A stretch of 64,000 nucleotides of DNA from Burkholderiales bacterium (lineage in GTDB: Bacteria; Pseudomonadota; Gammaproteobacteria; Burkholderiales; SG8-41), in assembly GCA_020854035.1 (NCBI GenBank), contig JADZGE010000012.1, positions 62,001-126,000 of the forward strand, read 5' to 3'. The notes under the pieces are model-generated. The model did not search any database and was not told the DNA's origin. It saw only the letters and a program-made list of their open reading frames with translations. Of the stretch, positions 1-9,426 are shown piece after piece; position 1 is the first letter of the stretch, and each line of letters opens with the position of its first letter. A program made the position numbers and the translations under genes.

Positions 1-1121
1 GGAGACCACCCGTCCGCGCGCGCGTAACCCTCCGAGTCGGCGGCGCGCGTGACCCGCACGGCAAGCGCCGGGTCGTGCCAGCGGGCGGCGTCCACGCAGT
101 AGCGCGGATAGCTCGGCAGGCGCTCGACGAGGACCTTGCCGCAGGAGGCGGTGAGCTCCTCCAGCGCGGCAAGCGAGGGCCAGGGCCGCTCCGGGTTGAC
201 GTGATCGGGCGTGACGGGGGAGACGCCGCCCCAGTCGTTCACCCCGGCCGCGATGAGATCGGCGCAGTCCGGCCCGGCGAGATTCGGCGGGGCCTGGATG
301 TTCATGTCGGGACCGAGTATCAGGCGCGCGGCCGCTACGGTCCACAGGTGCTCCTCGCGCGGGCAGTCCGGCGCGCCCGACATGCGCGTGCCGGGCTTGC
401 CGCGGAAATTCTGAACGATCACCTCCTGCACGTGCCCGTAGCGCTCGTTGAGCGCGCGGATCGCGACGAGCGCGTCGATGCGCTCGCGGCGGGTCTCGCC
501 GATGCCGACCAGGATGCCGGTCGTGAACGGCACGCGCGCTTCTCCCGCGAGGCGCAGGGTTTCGAGCCGGACGGAGGGCCGCTTGTCGGGCGCGCCCGCG
601 TGCGCGCCGCCGCGCGCGCACAAGCGCTCCGCCGTCGATTCGAGCATCAGCCCCTGCGATGCGCTCACCCGGCGCAGGCACTCGATATCCTCGCGCGTCA
701 TCACGCCCGGGTTGACGTGCGGCAGCAGACCCGTCTCGCGCAGGACCCTTTCGCACATCGCCGCGAGATAGCCGATGGTGCTCGCGTGCCCCCGCGCCGC
801 GAGTTCCTCGCGCGCGACGCGGTAGCGCAGTTCCGGCTTGTCGCCGAGCGTGAAGAGCGCCTCGTGGCAGCCGGCTTCGCGCCCGGCCCGCGCGATCGCG
901 ATCACCTCCTCCGGATCGAGAAAAGCCCGCGCGCCCGGCCGCGGCGCCCGCGCGAAAGCGCAGTAGCCGCACGCGTCGCGGCAGAGGCGGGTGAGCGGGA
1001 TGAAGACCTTGCGCGAGTACGAGACGACGCGCCCGTGTCCCGCGTCGCGCAGCCGGGCGGCTTCCGGCATCAACGCCGCGGCGCCCGCGGCGGCGAGGTT
1101 GCACAGGACGCGCTCATCCAT
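1..1121 (-). CDS. cofG: 7,8-didemethyl-8-hydroxy-5-deazariboflavin synthase, CofG-type radical SAM protein (3' end outside window)
   Basis: Minus-strand reading from ATG at 1121: MDERVLCNLAAAGAAALMPEAARLRDAGHGRVVSYSRKVFIPLTRLCRDACGYCAFARAP...; CxxxCxxC radical SAM motif (CRDACGYC) and CofG-like VNDWGGVSPVTPDHVNPERPWP. Absent from the ORF track because it runs off the edge. Could be the N-terminal half of a CofGH fusion. Confidence 0.88.
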   Translation of the reverse strand, partial: MDERVLCNLAAAGAAALMPEAARLRDAGHGRVVSYSRKVFIPLTRLCRDACGYCAFARAPRPGARAFLDPEEVIAIARAGREAGCHEALFTLGDKPELRYRVAREELAARGHASTIGYLAAMCERVLRETGLLPHVNPGVMTREDIECLRRVSASQGLMLESTAERLCARGGAHAGAPDKRPSVRLETLRLAGEARVPFTTGILVGIGETRRERIDALVAIRALNERYGHVQEVIVQNFRGKPGTRMSGAPDCPREEHLWTVAAARLILGPDMNIQAPPNLAGPDCADLIAAGVNDWGGVSPVTPDHVNPERPWPSLAALEELTASCGKVLVERLPSYPRYCVDAARWHDPALAVRVTRAADSEGYARADGWS

Positions 1122-1156
1122 TTCGTTCTGCCTCAAGAGTTCGGACACCGGGCGGG

Positions 1157-2125
1157 CTACAGCGGCTTGACGCCCGTCGCCTTCACCACTTCCGCCCAGG
1201 CCTTCGTGTCGCGCTCCATCGACTCGAGGACCTGCGCCGGGGTCATGACGAGCGTCTCCGCGGCATTCTGCTCGTACACTTCCTTCGCGCGGGGTGCTTC
1301 CGACGCCCTGGCGTATTCCGCGTTCAGGCGCTCGATGATCGCCCGCGGCGTCCCCGCGGGAGCGAGCACGCCGGAGATCACCGCGCCCTCGACGCCCTTG
1401 ATGGTCTCGCCGATCGTCGGGATCTCCCGCAGGAACGGGGAGCGCTTCGTCGCGGCGAGCCCCAGCGCCACGAGCTTGCCCTTCTGCACGTACTGGATGC
1501 TGGCCGGCACCGTCGCCATGACCATCGCCACTTCGCCCCCGAGCGCCGCGATCACGGGCGTCGCGCCCCCCTTGTAGCTCACCGCCGTGACTTCGATGCC
1601 GGCGCGCCAGCGGAAGCGCTCCGCGGTCATGTGCGTGACGGTGCCGATGCCGGAATTGGCGAGCGTGATCCCGGGATGCTTCTTCGCCATCGCCACCAGC
1701 CCGGCCACGTTCTTCACGCCGACCGATGGGTGAGCGACGAGCAGCAGCGGCGAGGAATTGACGGCCGCGACCGGCGCGAAATCGCGCAGCGGGTGGTAGG
1801 GGAGCCTTGCATACAGCGACGTGCTGATGGTATGGGTCGAGAGATCGGTGAAGAGCAGCGTGTAGCCGTCGGGCGCGGCCTTGGCGACGATGTCCGCCGC
1901 GATGGTCGTGCCGGCGCCCGGCCGATTTTCCACGATTACCTGCTGGCCGAGGTTTTTCGTCATCTCCGCGGCCGTCACGCGCGAGAAAAGATCGGTCGCG
2001 CCGCCGGGCGGAAACGACACGATGACGCGGATCGGTTTCACCGGATAGTTCTGGGCCGGGAGGCTCTGGCTCAGAATGATCGAGATGATTCCCAGGGTGA
2101 TTCTTGACGCCGCCCTCATGGTCAA
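1157..2125 (-). CDS. Bug/TctC family tripartite tricarboxylate transporter substrate-binding protein
   Basis: QNYPVKPIRVIVSFPPGGATDLFSRVTAAEM...VIVENRPGAGTTIAADIVAKAAPDGYTLL; signal peptide. Confidence 0.93.
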   Translation of the reverse strand: MTMRAASRITLGIISIILSQSLPAQNYPVKPIRVIVSFPPGGATDLFSRVTAAEMTKNLGQQVIVENRPGAGTTIAADIVAKAAPDGYTLLFTDLSTHTISTSLYARLPYHPLRDFAPVAAVNSSPLLLVAHPSVGVKNVAGLVAMAKKHPGITLANSGIGTVTHMTAERFRWRAGIEVTAVSYKGGATPVIAALGGEVAMVMATVPASIQYVQKGKLVALGLAATKRSPFLREIPTIGETIKGVEGAVISGVLAPAGTPRAIIERLNAEYARASEAPRAKEVYEQNAAETLVMTPAQVLESMERDTKAWAEVVKATGVKPL

Positions 2126-2147
2126 TGCTCCTCTCCAGTCTCCGCTC

Positions 2148-3122
2148 TCAAGCCGCCCCCGCCTTCGCCGCCCCGCCGGTGAAGGCGGGGGCGACTTCCG
2201 CCACGAACTTTTCGAGTTGCGGCAATTGATCCGTGCCCGCGAAGCGCACGCACAGATCGGTGACGCCGGCGCGCTCGTAACGGCGCAGCACCTCGATGAC
2301 GGCCGACGCCGGGCCGAGGCCCATCAGGCCCCGATAGTTTACGCCGCCGCCGTAGTATCTCCGGAGAAAATCTCGCGTGAGTGCCTCCGCCCTGGCGGCG
2401 TCCTCCTCCAGCCGCACGGTGGTATAGACGCACATCGGGAAGCCCGGGCGGGCGCGGCCGTGCTTCTCCAGCGCCGCCTCGCACGCTTCCCGCAGGCGCC
2501 GGCAGTCTTCGTCCGTGAGGTAGGTCGTGATGACGCCGTCGCCGAGCCTGCCGACGCGGTCGATCTGCGCCGGGATCATCTCGCCGCGGTTGCCGGCGGT
2601 CATCAGCACCGGCGGGCCGGCCTCCCGCCACGGCAAAGGGCCGATCGTGTGGCCGGACAGGCGAAAACCGTTGCCCTCGTGCGTGACGGGCTCGCCGCTC
2701 CAGAGCTTGCGCCAGACGAGCACGTGCTCCTCGAGATCGCGCACGCGCCGCTTGTGCTCGCGCCCGCACGCTTCCCACTCGCGCGCGATCTCCGGCAGGC
2801 CCCAGCCCACGCCCAGCCCCAGCACGAGCCGGCCCGACGCGAGCTGGTCGATCGTCGCGAGCGCGTGCGCGAGCACCGTCGGCTGCCGCAGCGCGGGCAG
2901 CAGGATCGCGGTGCCGAGCCGCGCGTGCCGGGTGATCGCCGCGAGGTAGGACAGGGTGGCAAGCGGCTCCAGCCGCGGCTTGGCGACGACACTGTCGCCC
3001 ACCCACAGGTCCATGCCCGCGCCGTCGCACACCCGCGCGAGCTCCCAGCACTCCTCGAGCGGCGGCCGCCGCGCCGATTGCAGCACCACCGCGCGGTGCG
3101 GCAGCAGCACTCCCAGTCTCAT
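2148..3122 (-). CDS. LLM-class (luciferase-like) F420-dependent oxidoreductase
   Basis: MRLGVLLPHRAVVLQSARRPPLEECWELARVCDGAGMDLWVGDSVVAKPRLEPLATLSYLAAITRHARLGTAILLPALRQPTVLAHALATIDQLASGRLVLGLGVGWG; typical LLM fold motifs, next to cofG. Confidence 0.85.
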   Translation of the reverse strand: MRLGVLLPHRAVVLQSARRPPLEECWELARVCDGAGMDLWVGDSVVAKPRLEPLATLSYLAAITRHARLGTAILLPALRQPTVLAHALATIDQLASGRLVLGLGVGWGLPEIAREWEACGREHKRRVRDLEEHVLVWRKLWSGEPVTHEGNGFRLSGHTIGPLPWREAGPPVLMTAGNRGEMIPAQIDRVGRLGDGVITTYLTDEDCRRLREACEAALEKHGRARPGFPMCVYTTVRLEEDAARAEALTRDFLRRYYGGGVNYRGLMGLGPASAVIEVLRRYERAGVTDLCVRFAGTDQLPQLEKFVAEVAPAFTGGAAKAGAA

Positions 3123-3159
3123 CGTTCACCTTTCATGCCGCGGCTCCCGCGCATGTCGA

Positions 3160-3243
3160 TATCAGCCGCGGAGACGCAGAGCACGCCGAGGGCCATTGAC
3201 GATCAAGGGGCACTTTCTCCGCGGCCTCCGCGTCTCCGGGGCG
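3160..3243. repeat. Intergenic inverted repeat, CGCGGAGACGCAGAG family (copy 1)
   Basis: Left arm gccgcggagacgcagagcacgccgag (3165-3190), right arm ctccgcggcctccgcgtctccgggg (3217-3241), reverse-complementary with few mismatches. Confidence 0.75.
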
Positions 3244-3254
3244 GAAACCACGAT

Positions 3255-5405
3255 TCACCTCAGCACGGCGAGCGCGTCGGCCGCGACGACGCCCTTGCCG
3301 CGGGGGCGCACCAGCAGCGGGTTCACGTCGAGCTCCGCGAGCCTGTCGCACAGAGCCCACGCGAGCGCGGAAATTCGCGCGAGCGCCTCGGCGAGCGCCT
3401 CCGCGTCGAGCGCGGGCCGGCCCCGCGGCGCTTCGAGCAGCGCGCGCCCGCGCAGCTCGCCCATCATTTCCCGGGCCGTATCGACGCCGAATGGCGCCAC
3501 GCGGAACGTCACGTCGCGCAGCGTCTCGGCGAATACGCCGCCCAGTCCGAGCGCGACCACCGGGCCGAAGGCGGTGTCGTTCACGACGCCCACGATCGCT
3601 TCCATCGCGTCACAGACCATCTCCGAGGCGAGCAGCCCGTCGAGGCGCGCGCCGGGAACGGCGGCGCGCGCTCGCGCCACGATCTCCGTGGCGGCGCGCG
3701 CGAGCTCGCGCGCGTCGGCGATGTTCAACCGCACGCAGCCGATGTCCGACTTGTGCGCGATGGCGGGAGAGACGATCTTCAGCGCCAGCGGAAAGACGAG
3801 CCCCGCGCATTCCCGTGCGTCCGGTTCGAGCGGCAGCAGGCGATCGCGCGTCACCGGGATGCCCGCCGCGGCGACGAGGCGCTTCGACTCGTGCTCGTTC
3901 AGCGTCGCGGCGCCCGGCGGCAACGGCGGCAGGAGGGCACCGGCGCCCGGCGCGGGGCGCTCCGGCACCCGCGCGCGCCGCCGAGCCGCGGCGTAATCCG
4001 CGAGCCGCGCCATCGCCGTGGCGACCCGCCGGGGCGAAGCGAGCACCGGTATCCCCGCCGCGCGCAGCCGCGCCATGCCCTCCGGCGCGAGCGCCTCGTT
4101 CATGCTCGAGTACGCCACGATGGGCTTCGGGCTTGCGCGCGCCACTTCCGCGAGCACTTCGCCGCCGTGGACGAGCTGGCCGGGCCCCGCGGCGGCGAAC
4201 ATGACCGCCATCTGGTCGATGTCCGGATCGCCGATCACCGCCGCGAAAGCGCGGCGGAAATCGAGCCCCTCGCCCGCCCGGGGATACCCGGCGGTATAGT
4301 CGACCGGATTCCCGAGCGAGGCGAGCTTCGGCAGCGTCGCCCGCAACACCTCGAGTGTCTCGCCGGAGAACGGCGGCATCGCGAGCTCGTGGCGCTCCGC
4401 GTTGTCCGAGAAGCTCGCCGCGGCGCCGCCGGAGCCGCCGATCGCGGCGACCCGGCGTCCCCCGGGCAGGCGCCCGCCGGCGAAACACAGCGCCGCGTCG
4501 GCGGCTTCGTGCACGTCGTCCACCTCGACGACACCGCACTGCCGGAACGCGGCGCGGTAGGCGTCGTAGCTTCCGGCGAGGTTCGCCGTGTGCGACTCGG
4601 CCGCGCGCCGGCCCTGCTCCGTGTTGCCCGCCTTGATGACGATGACGGGCTTGCCAGCGGCGAGCGCGCGGCGCGCGGCGGCCATGAACGCCCGGCCGTC
4701 GCGGACGCCCTCGAGGTAGGCGAGGATCACCCGCGTGCCGGGATCCCCGGCGAAGGCGTCGATCAGCTCCGGCGCGGTGATGTCCGCCTCGTTGCCGCTC
4801 GTCACCACGTAGCGAAAGCCCAGCCCGGCGGCGGTGCACTGGATGACGATGCCCATGCCGAAGCTCGCGCTTTGCAAAACGGCGGAAACCGGGCCGGGCT
4901 GCATGCGCGGCGGGCGCGTGAGGCTGCCCCACGCGGCGTACGCGCGCGCGCCGACATTGACGAACCCCAGGCAGTTGGGGCCGATGATGCGCACGCCGCG
5001 CGCGCGCGCGGTCGAGAGCATCGCCGCCTCGAGCGCCGCGCCCGCTTCGCCGCTCTCGCGGAAACCGCCTCCCAGCACGACCGCGTAGCGGATGCCGCGC
5101 TCGGCGCAGTGGCCGATGCTCGCCGGCACCTGCGCCGCCGGCAGCGCGATCACCGCCACGTCGCACGCGCCCTCGATCGCGGCAAGCGAGGGCAGGCAGC
5201 GATAGCCGTCGAGCTCCGTGTATCGCGGGTTGACCGGATAGACGCCGCCCTCGTAGCCGAGCTCCTTCAGCGTCCTCACCGTCTGCGCCCCGGGGCGCGC
5301 GGGATCCGCGCTGGCGCCCACGATCGCGATGCCGCGCGGGTCGAGCAGGCGCTCGAACGCGTTCACCGGCGCCGGCGCGGTGACGGTGCTCACGTCACCG
5401 GCCAT
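3255..5405 (-). CDS. Acetate--CoA ligase family protein / NDP-forming acyl-CoA synthetase
   Basis: MAGDVSTVTAPAPVNAFERLLDPRGIAIVGASADPARPGAQTVRTLKELGYEGGVYPVNPRY...; CoA-binding, succinyl-CoA ligase-like and ATP-grasp regions. Start trimmed from the 1210-aa ORF. Confidence 0.88.
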   Translation of the reverse strand: MAGDVSTVTAPAPVNAFERLLDPRGIAIVGASADPARPGAQTVRTLKELGYEGGVYPVNPRYTELDGYRCLPSLAAIEGACDVAVIALPAAQVPASIGHCAERGIRYAVVLGGGFRESGEAGAALEAAMLSTARARGVRIIGPNCLGFVNVGARAYAAWGSLTRPPRMQPGPVSAVLQSASFGMGIVIQCTAAGLGFRYVVTSGNEADITAPELIDAFAGDPGTRVILAYLEGVRDGRAFMAAARRALAAGKPVIVIKAGNTEQGRRAAESHTANLAGSYDAYRAAFRQCGVVEVDDVHEAADAALCFAGGRLPGGRRVAAIGGSGGAAASFSDNAERHELAMPPFSGETLEVLRATLPKLASLGNPVDYTAGYPRAGEGLDFRRAFAAVIGDPDIDQMAVMFAAAGPGQLVHGGEVLAEVARASPKPIVAYSSMNEALAPEGMARLRAAGIPVLASPRRVATAMARLADYAAARRRARVPERPAPGAGALLPPLPPGAATLNEHESKRLVAAAGIPVTRDRLLPLEPDARECAGLVFPLALKIVSPAIAHKSDIGCVRLNIADARELARAATEIVARARAAVPGARLDGLLASEMVCDAMEAIVGVVNDTAFGPVVALGLGGVFAETLRDVTFRVAPFGVDTAREMMGELRGRALLEAPRGRPALDAEALAEALARISALAWALCDRLAELDVNPLLVRPRGKGVVAADALAVLR

Positions 5406-6820
5406 GCGAGTTTCATCACCTGCTTCATGTCGAGCCGCCCGGCGATGCGCGCGGCCGCGGCGGCGGCCACGCGCAGCACTTCGTCCTGGTCGACCCGGAC
5501 GAGGCGGCCCTCGCTGAGCACCTGCTCGCCCGCGACGAACACGTGTTTCGCGGTGTTGCCGGTCGCGCTGTAGACGAGGTTCGACACCGGGTTGTGGAGC
5601 GGCTGCCATTCGGGCGTCGCCGCGTCGAACAGCACGAAGTCGGCTTCCCGGCCGGTTTCGATCGACCCGATGCGATCGGCGAGACCGGCGCCGCGCGCCC
5701 CGTTCACGGTCGCCATCTCCAGCACCTGCTCGGGCGGCATCAGCCGGGGATTCAACCGGATCTCCTTGTAGCCGCACGCGCAGTAGCGCATCTCCTGCAC
5801 GAGATCGACCGTGCCGGAGCTGGCGTGATCGGTGCCGAGGCTCACGTTCACCCCGAGCGCCATCAGCTCCGGGTGGCGCCCCACCGCGAGATTGCCGTAG
5901 CCGTTGTGGATCGAGGAAGACGGGCAGCACACGATGGTCGGCCTGCGCTTCGCGATGAGCGCGATCTCGCGCGGCTCGAGCCAGCCGCCGTGGAGGAGCA
6001 GCATGTGCTCGTCGAGCACGCCCAGGGACTCGAGCCGCTCGATCTCGGGCTTGCCGCACTGCACGAGGCTCGCGTCGTGCGTGAAATACGAGTAGCAGGC
6101 GTGGGTCTGGAGGATCGCGCGGTGGCGCACCGCGATCTCCTTCAGCGCGAGGATCAGCTCGTCGGAGGTGTTGTTCATCCCGCGGAAGGACGCGCTCACG
6201 GTGAGCCGGCCGGCGTGCGTCCCGGCGTAGCGCCCGAAGAGCGCCTCGGTCTTCGCGACGCAGCGCGCGGTATCCTCGACCATGCTCCCGGGGAGGATCC
6301 CGGTCACCGACTTGCCGCGGTCGAAGCAGCTCACCGCGAGCACCATGCGCATGCCCGCGGCCATCATCGTTCGCACCGTCGCATCCGGGTGGTAGTTGCC
6401 CGGCTCGATGTAGCAGGTGACGCCGTGGCGCAGCATTTCGAGCGCCGCAAGGCTCGCCGCCGCGGCGCAATCCTCCTCGCCCATCGCCGCTTCGTAGGGG
6501 TACATGTGCTCGAAGAGGAACGCCTGCGCGTTCGACTCGTCGGCGAGCCCGCGCGCGAGCTGGAAGGACGAATGCAGGTGATTGTCGACGAGGCCGGGCG
6601 TTGCCACGGTGCCGCGGCCCTCGACGACGCGCGCGCCGCGCCACGCGGCTTCGATCGCCGCCGACTTGCCGATCGCCGCGAACCTGCCGTCCTTCACCGC
6701 GAGCCCCGCGTCCCGGATCACCCGCCGGCCGGCGTCGACGGTGACGAGCCAGTCGATGCGCGTCACCAGGAGGTCGGCTTCGTTCACTGCGCTCATGGGT
6801 CCGGTCGGTTCGCGAGCCAC
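5390..6820 (-). CDS. Amidohydrolase family protein (ATZ/TRZ, cytosine deaminase-like)
   Basis: 476 aa; ATPGLVDNHLHSSFQLARGLADE, HACYSYFTHDASLVQCG, VSLGTDHASSGTVDLVQEM metal-binding motifs. Confidence 0.88.
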   Translation of the reverse strand: MAREPTGPMSAVNEADLLVTRIDWLVTVDAGRRVIRDAGLAVKDGRFAAIGKSAAIEAAWRGARVVEGRGTVATPGLVDNHLHSSFQLARGLADESNAQAFLFEHMYPYEAAMGEEDCAAAASLAALEMLRHGVTCYIEPGNYHPDATVRTMMAAGMRMVLAVSCFDRGKSVTGILPGSMVEDTARCVAKTEALFGRYAGTHAGRLTVSASFRGMNNTSDELILALKEIAVRHRAILQTHACYSYFTHDASLVQCGKPEIERLESLGVLDEHMLLLHGGWLEPREIALIAKRRPTIVCCPSSSIHNGYGNLAVGRHPELMALGVNVSLGTDHASSGTVDLVQEMRYCACGYKEIRLNPRLMPPEQVLEMATVNGARGAGLADRIGSIETGREADFVLFDAATPEWQPLHNPVSNLVYSATGNTAKHVFVAGEQVLSEGRLVRVDQDEVLRVAAAAAARIAGRLDMKQVMKLAWPVT

Positions 6821-6875
6821 GTATTCTAGCCGATGCGATTCGCGCGCCGCCGCGTGCTATCGTGGCGGGCGCTCC

Positions 6876-6915
6876 CCTCACCGTCACCCGTCACCCATCG
6901 CGCATCACCCACGAC
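6876..6915. repeat. TCAC-type iterated repeat directly upstream of a start codon (family A, copy 1; right arm only)
   Basis: ccctcaccgtcacccgtcacccatcgcgcatcacccacgac immediately before ATG 6916; units gtcaccc/gtcaccc/atcgcgc/atcaccc. Confidence 0.6.
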
Positions 6916-7710
6916 ATGGACTGGTGGTGGGCCTACCTCGCGGTAGGCGTCTTCGTCGGCTTCTTCAGCGGGCTCCTCGGCATCGGCGGGGGCTCGGCGC
7001 TCGTGCCCGTGCTCGCATTCATCTATGCGGCCAAGGGCTTTCCCGCGCCGTACGTGGTGCACCTTGCGCTCGGCACTGGCATCGCCGCGATCTGCCTCAC
7101 CGCGACGGCCAGCGCGTGGAGCCATCACCGCCACAATGCGGTCAACTGGCGCCTGTTCGCGCGCTTTCTGCCGGGCGTGACGCTCGGCACGCTCGCCGGG
7201 GTACTGCTCGCGAGCCACCTCGATGCGCGGCTGATCAGCATCGTGTTCACCGCGCTGATTTTCTACGTCGCGGCGCTGATGCTCATCGAGCGACGGCCCC
7301 GCCCGAAGCGGGAGCTCCCCGGCGCGACCGCCATGTCGGTGATGGGCGGCATTGTCGGACTGTTTTCCAGCCTCACCGCGACCGGCGGCGCGACCATGAT
7401 CGTCGCCTACCTCGTGCGGCGCGATGTTCCGGTGCACGAAGCGATCGGCACCGCCTCGGCGGCGAGCTGGTCGCTCGCGCTGGCGGGCACGGCAGGCTAT
7501 ATCGCGGCGGGGGCGCGCGTGCCGGAGCTTCCCGCGGCGAGCCTGGGTTTCGTCCATCTTCCGGCGCTCGCGTGGATCGTCGCCGCCAGCATGCTGCTCG
7601 CACCGGTCGGAGCGTCGGTGGCGCACCGCACGCCGGGGAAAGCGCTGAAGCGCATCTTCGCGGTGGTGCTGCTCGCGCTGGCGACGGGGATGCTGGCCGG
7701 GTTCTTCTAG
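6916..7710 (+). CDS. Sulfite exporter TauE/SafE family membrane protein
   Basis: MDWWWAYLAVGVFVGFFSGLLGIGGGSALVPVLAFIYAAKG; GxLGIGGG motif, multiple TM segments. Confidence 0.88.
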   Translation: MDWWWAYLAVGVFVGFFSGLLGIGGGSALVPVLAFIYAAKGFPAPYVVHLALGTGIAAICLTATASAWSHHRHNAVNWRLFARFLPGVTLGTLAGVLLASHLDARLISIVFTALIFYVAALMLIERRPRPKRELPGATAMSVMGGIVGLFSSLTATGGATMIVAYLVRRDVPVHEAIGTASAASWSLALAGTAGYIAAGARVPELPAASLGFVHLPALAWIVAASMLLAPVGASVAHRTPGKALKRIFAVVLLALATGMLAGFF

Positions 7711-7815
7711 AGCCGCCGGTGCGCGCCGCTTCGACCTCCGCCCGCCCGTGCAGTGCACGGGCGGCGAGACCCTTGCCGGCGTGCCCCGGCGTTCATCGGC
7801 GGGCGGTCTCGCCTT

Positions 7816-9039
7816 TCATACGATTCCATCCGCCCGCAGCCGCGTCACCTCCGCCTCGCTCATGCCGAGCAACCCGCGCAGCACCGAGTCCGCGTGCTCG
7901 CCCAGCGTCGGCGGCGGCACCTTGTGCTCGAGCGGGGTGCCGGAGAAGCGCATCGGACTCCTCACCAGCGACACCTTGCCCGCGAGCGGATGGTCGAGTT
8001 CCATCCGCAGGCCCCGCGCGAGCGCCTGCGGCTCCTCGAATACCTGCCTGAGGTTGTTGATCGGTCCGTTCGGCACGCCGGCCGCCTCGAGCGCGTCCAC
8101 CCAGTCGCGCGTGGTGCGTTTCACGAAGATCTCCGAGAGCAGCCGCGTGATCTCGGCGCGGTTCTCGACGCGCCTCGCGTTCGTCGCGAACCTGGGGTCG
8201 GCCGCGAGGTGCTCGCACTTCGCGACCTCGCAGAACCTGCGGAACAGGTTGTCGTTGCCGCAGGCGAGGATGATGTCGCCGTCGGCGGTGCGGAACGTCT
8301 GGTAGGGCACGATGTTGGGGTGCGCGTTGCCGAGCCGCCCCGGGGGCACGCCCGTGGCGAGGTAGTTGCCGCCCTGGTTGGACAGGATCGCCGTGAGCGA
8401 GTCGAAAAGCGCGAGGTCGAGATGCTGGCCGGCGCCGGTTCGCTCGCGGCTCGCGATCGCCGCGCACACGGCGATCGAGGCATACATCCCGGTGATGATG
8501 TCGCCGATCGGGATGCCCGCCTTCTGCGGGCCGCCGCCGGGCAGATCATCGCGCTCCCCGGTGACGCTCATGATGCCCGCCATGCCCTGGATCATGAAGT
8601 CGTAGCCGGGGCGCTCCGCGTACGGACCCGTCTGGCCGAAGCCGGTCACGGAGCAGTAGATGAGCCGCGGGTTCACTTGCGCGAGGTCCTCGTACCCGAG
8701 CCCGTAGCGCGCGAGATCGCCCACCTTGTAGTTCTCCAGCAGGACGTCGCTTCGCGCGGCGAGCCGGCGCACGATGTCCTGACCGTCGGGTTTCGAGAGA
8801 TTGACCGTGAGCGACTTCTTGCCGCGGTTGGCGCAGGCGAAGTAGGCGGACTCCGTGGTGTCCCGGCCCTCGCGGTCCTTCAGCCACGGCGGCCCGAACG
8901 CGCGCGAGTCATCACCGGTTATCGGGCGCTCGATCTTGATGACCTCGGCGCCGAGGTCGGCGAGGTTCTGCCCGGTCCACGGCGCGGCGAGCACCCGGGA
9001 GAGGTCGATTACACGGATGTGCGATAGCGGTCCCGGCAT
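7816..9039 (-). CDS. CaiB/BaiF family CoA transferase
   Basis: MPGPLSHIRVIDLSRVLAAPWTGQNLADLGAEVIKIERPITGDDSRAFGPPWLKD...; FDFMIQG..GIMSVTGE region. Confidence 0.93.
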   Translation of the reverse strand: MPGPLSHIRVIDLSRVLAAPWTGQNLADLGAEVIKIERPITGDDSRAFGPPWLKDREGRDTTESAYFACANRGKKSLTVNLSKPDGQDIVRRLAARSDVLLENYKVGDLARYGLGYEDLAQVNPRLIYCSVTGFGQTGPYAERPGYDFMIQGMAGIMSVTGERDDLPGGGPQKAGIPIGDIITGMYASIAVCAAIASRERTGAGQHLDLALFDSLTAILSNQGGNYLATGVPPGRLGNAHPNIVPYQTFRTADGDIILACGNDNLFRRFCEVAKCEHLAADPRFATNARRVENRAEITRLLSEIFVKRTTRDWVDALEAAGVPNGPINNLRQVFEEPQALARGLRMELDHPLAGKVSLVRSPMRFSGTPLEHKVPPPTLGEHADSVLRGLLGMSEAEVTRLRADGIV

Positions 9040-9426
9040 CGTCGTGTCCCATGCTGTTCATCGCGGCGGCGCGGAGCAGTCCCGGAGCGGGCGATCCGTC
9101 CCCGGCATTCCGGGCGTCCCCGCGGTTCGGTCTACCCGCCCGGGAACTCCGGTTCGCGTTTCGCGGTGCGCGCCGCCATGGCATCGCGACAGCCGGCGGT
9201 GGAGAAGCCGGTATGCGCGTCGCGCGGTGCGGCCGCTGGCGCCATTCTACCCGCGGGCGGGCGGCTCCCGGTGCGCGACGGCGGGGGCCATGCCGGCTGA
9301 CGTTTCGGCGAACCCGTGTCAGAATGAAGCGCAGCCCGCACCCGCGAGTCGCGGAGCACTCGCCGTCCGGGGATCGAGGGCGTGCCCGCTGGTCGTGGCG
9401 GGCGCCATAATGGAGAGGAGGAATCC

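Noticed and set aside
2076-5573. 1165-aa plus-strand ORF
   Set aside because: Antisense to the LLM oxidoreductase and acyl-CoA synthetase-like genes; Arg/His/Ala-rich composition typical of high-GC shadow ORFs.
3255-6887. Single 1210-aa minus ORF as one giant fusion protein
   Set aside because: Only the portion from 5405 downward has the acyl-CoA synthetase sequence; the upstream part is a shadow frame over the amidohydrolase gene.
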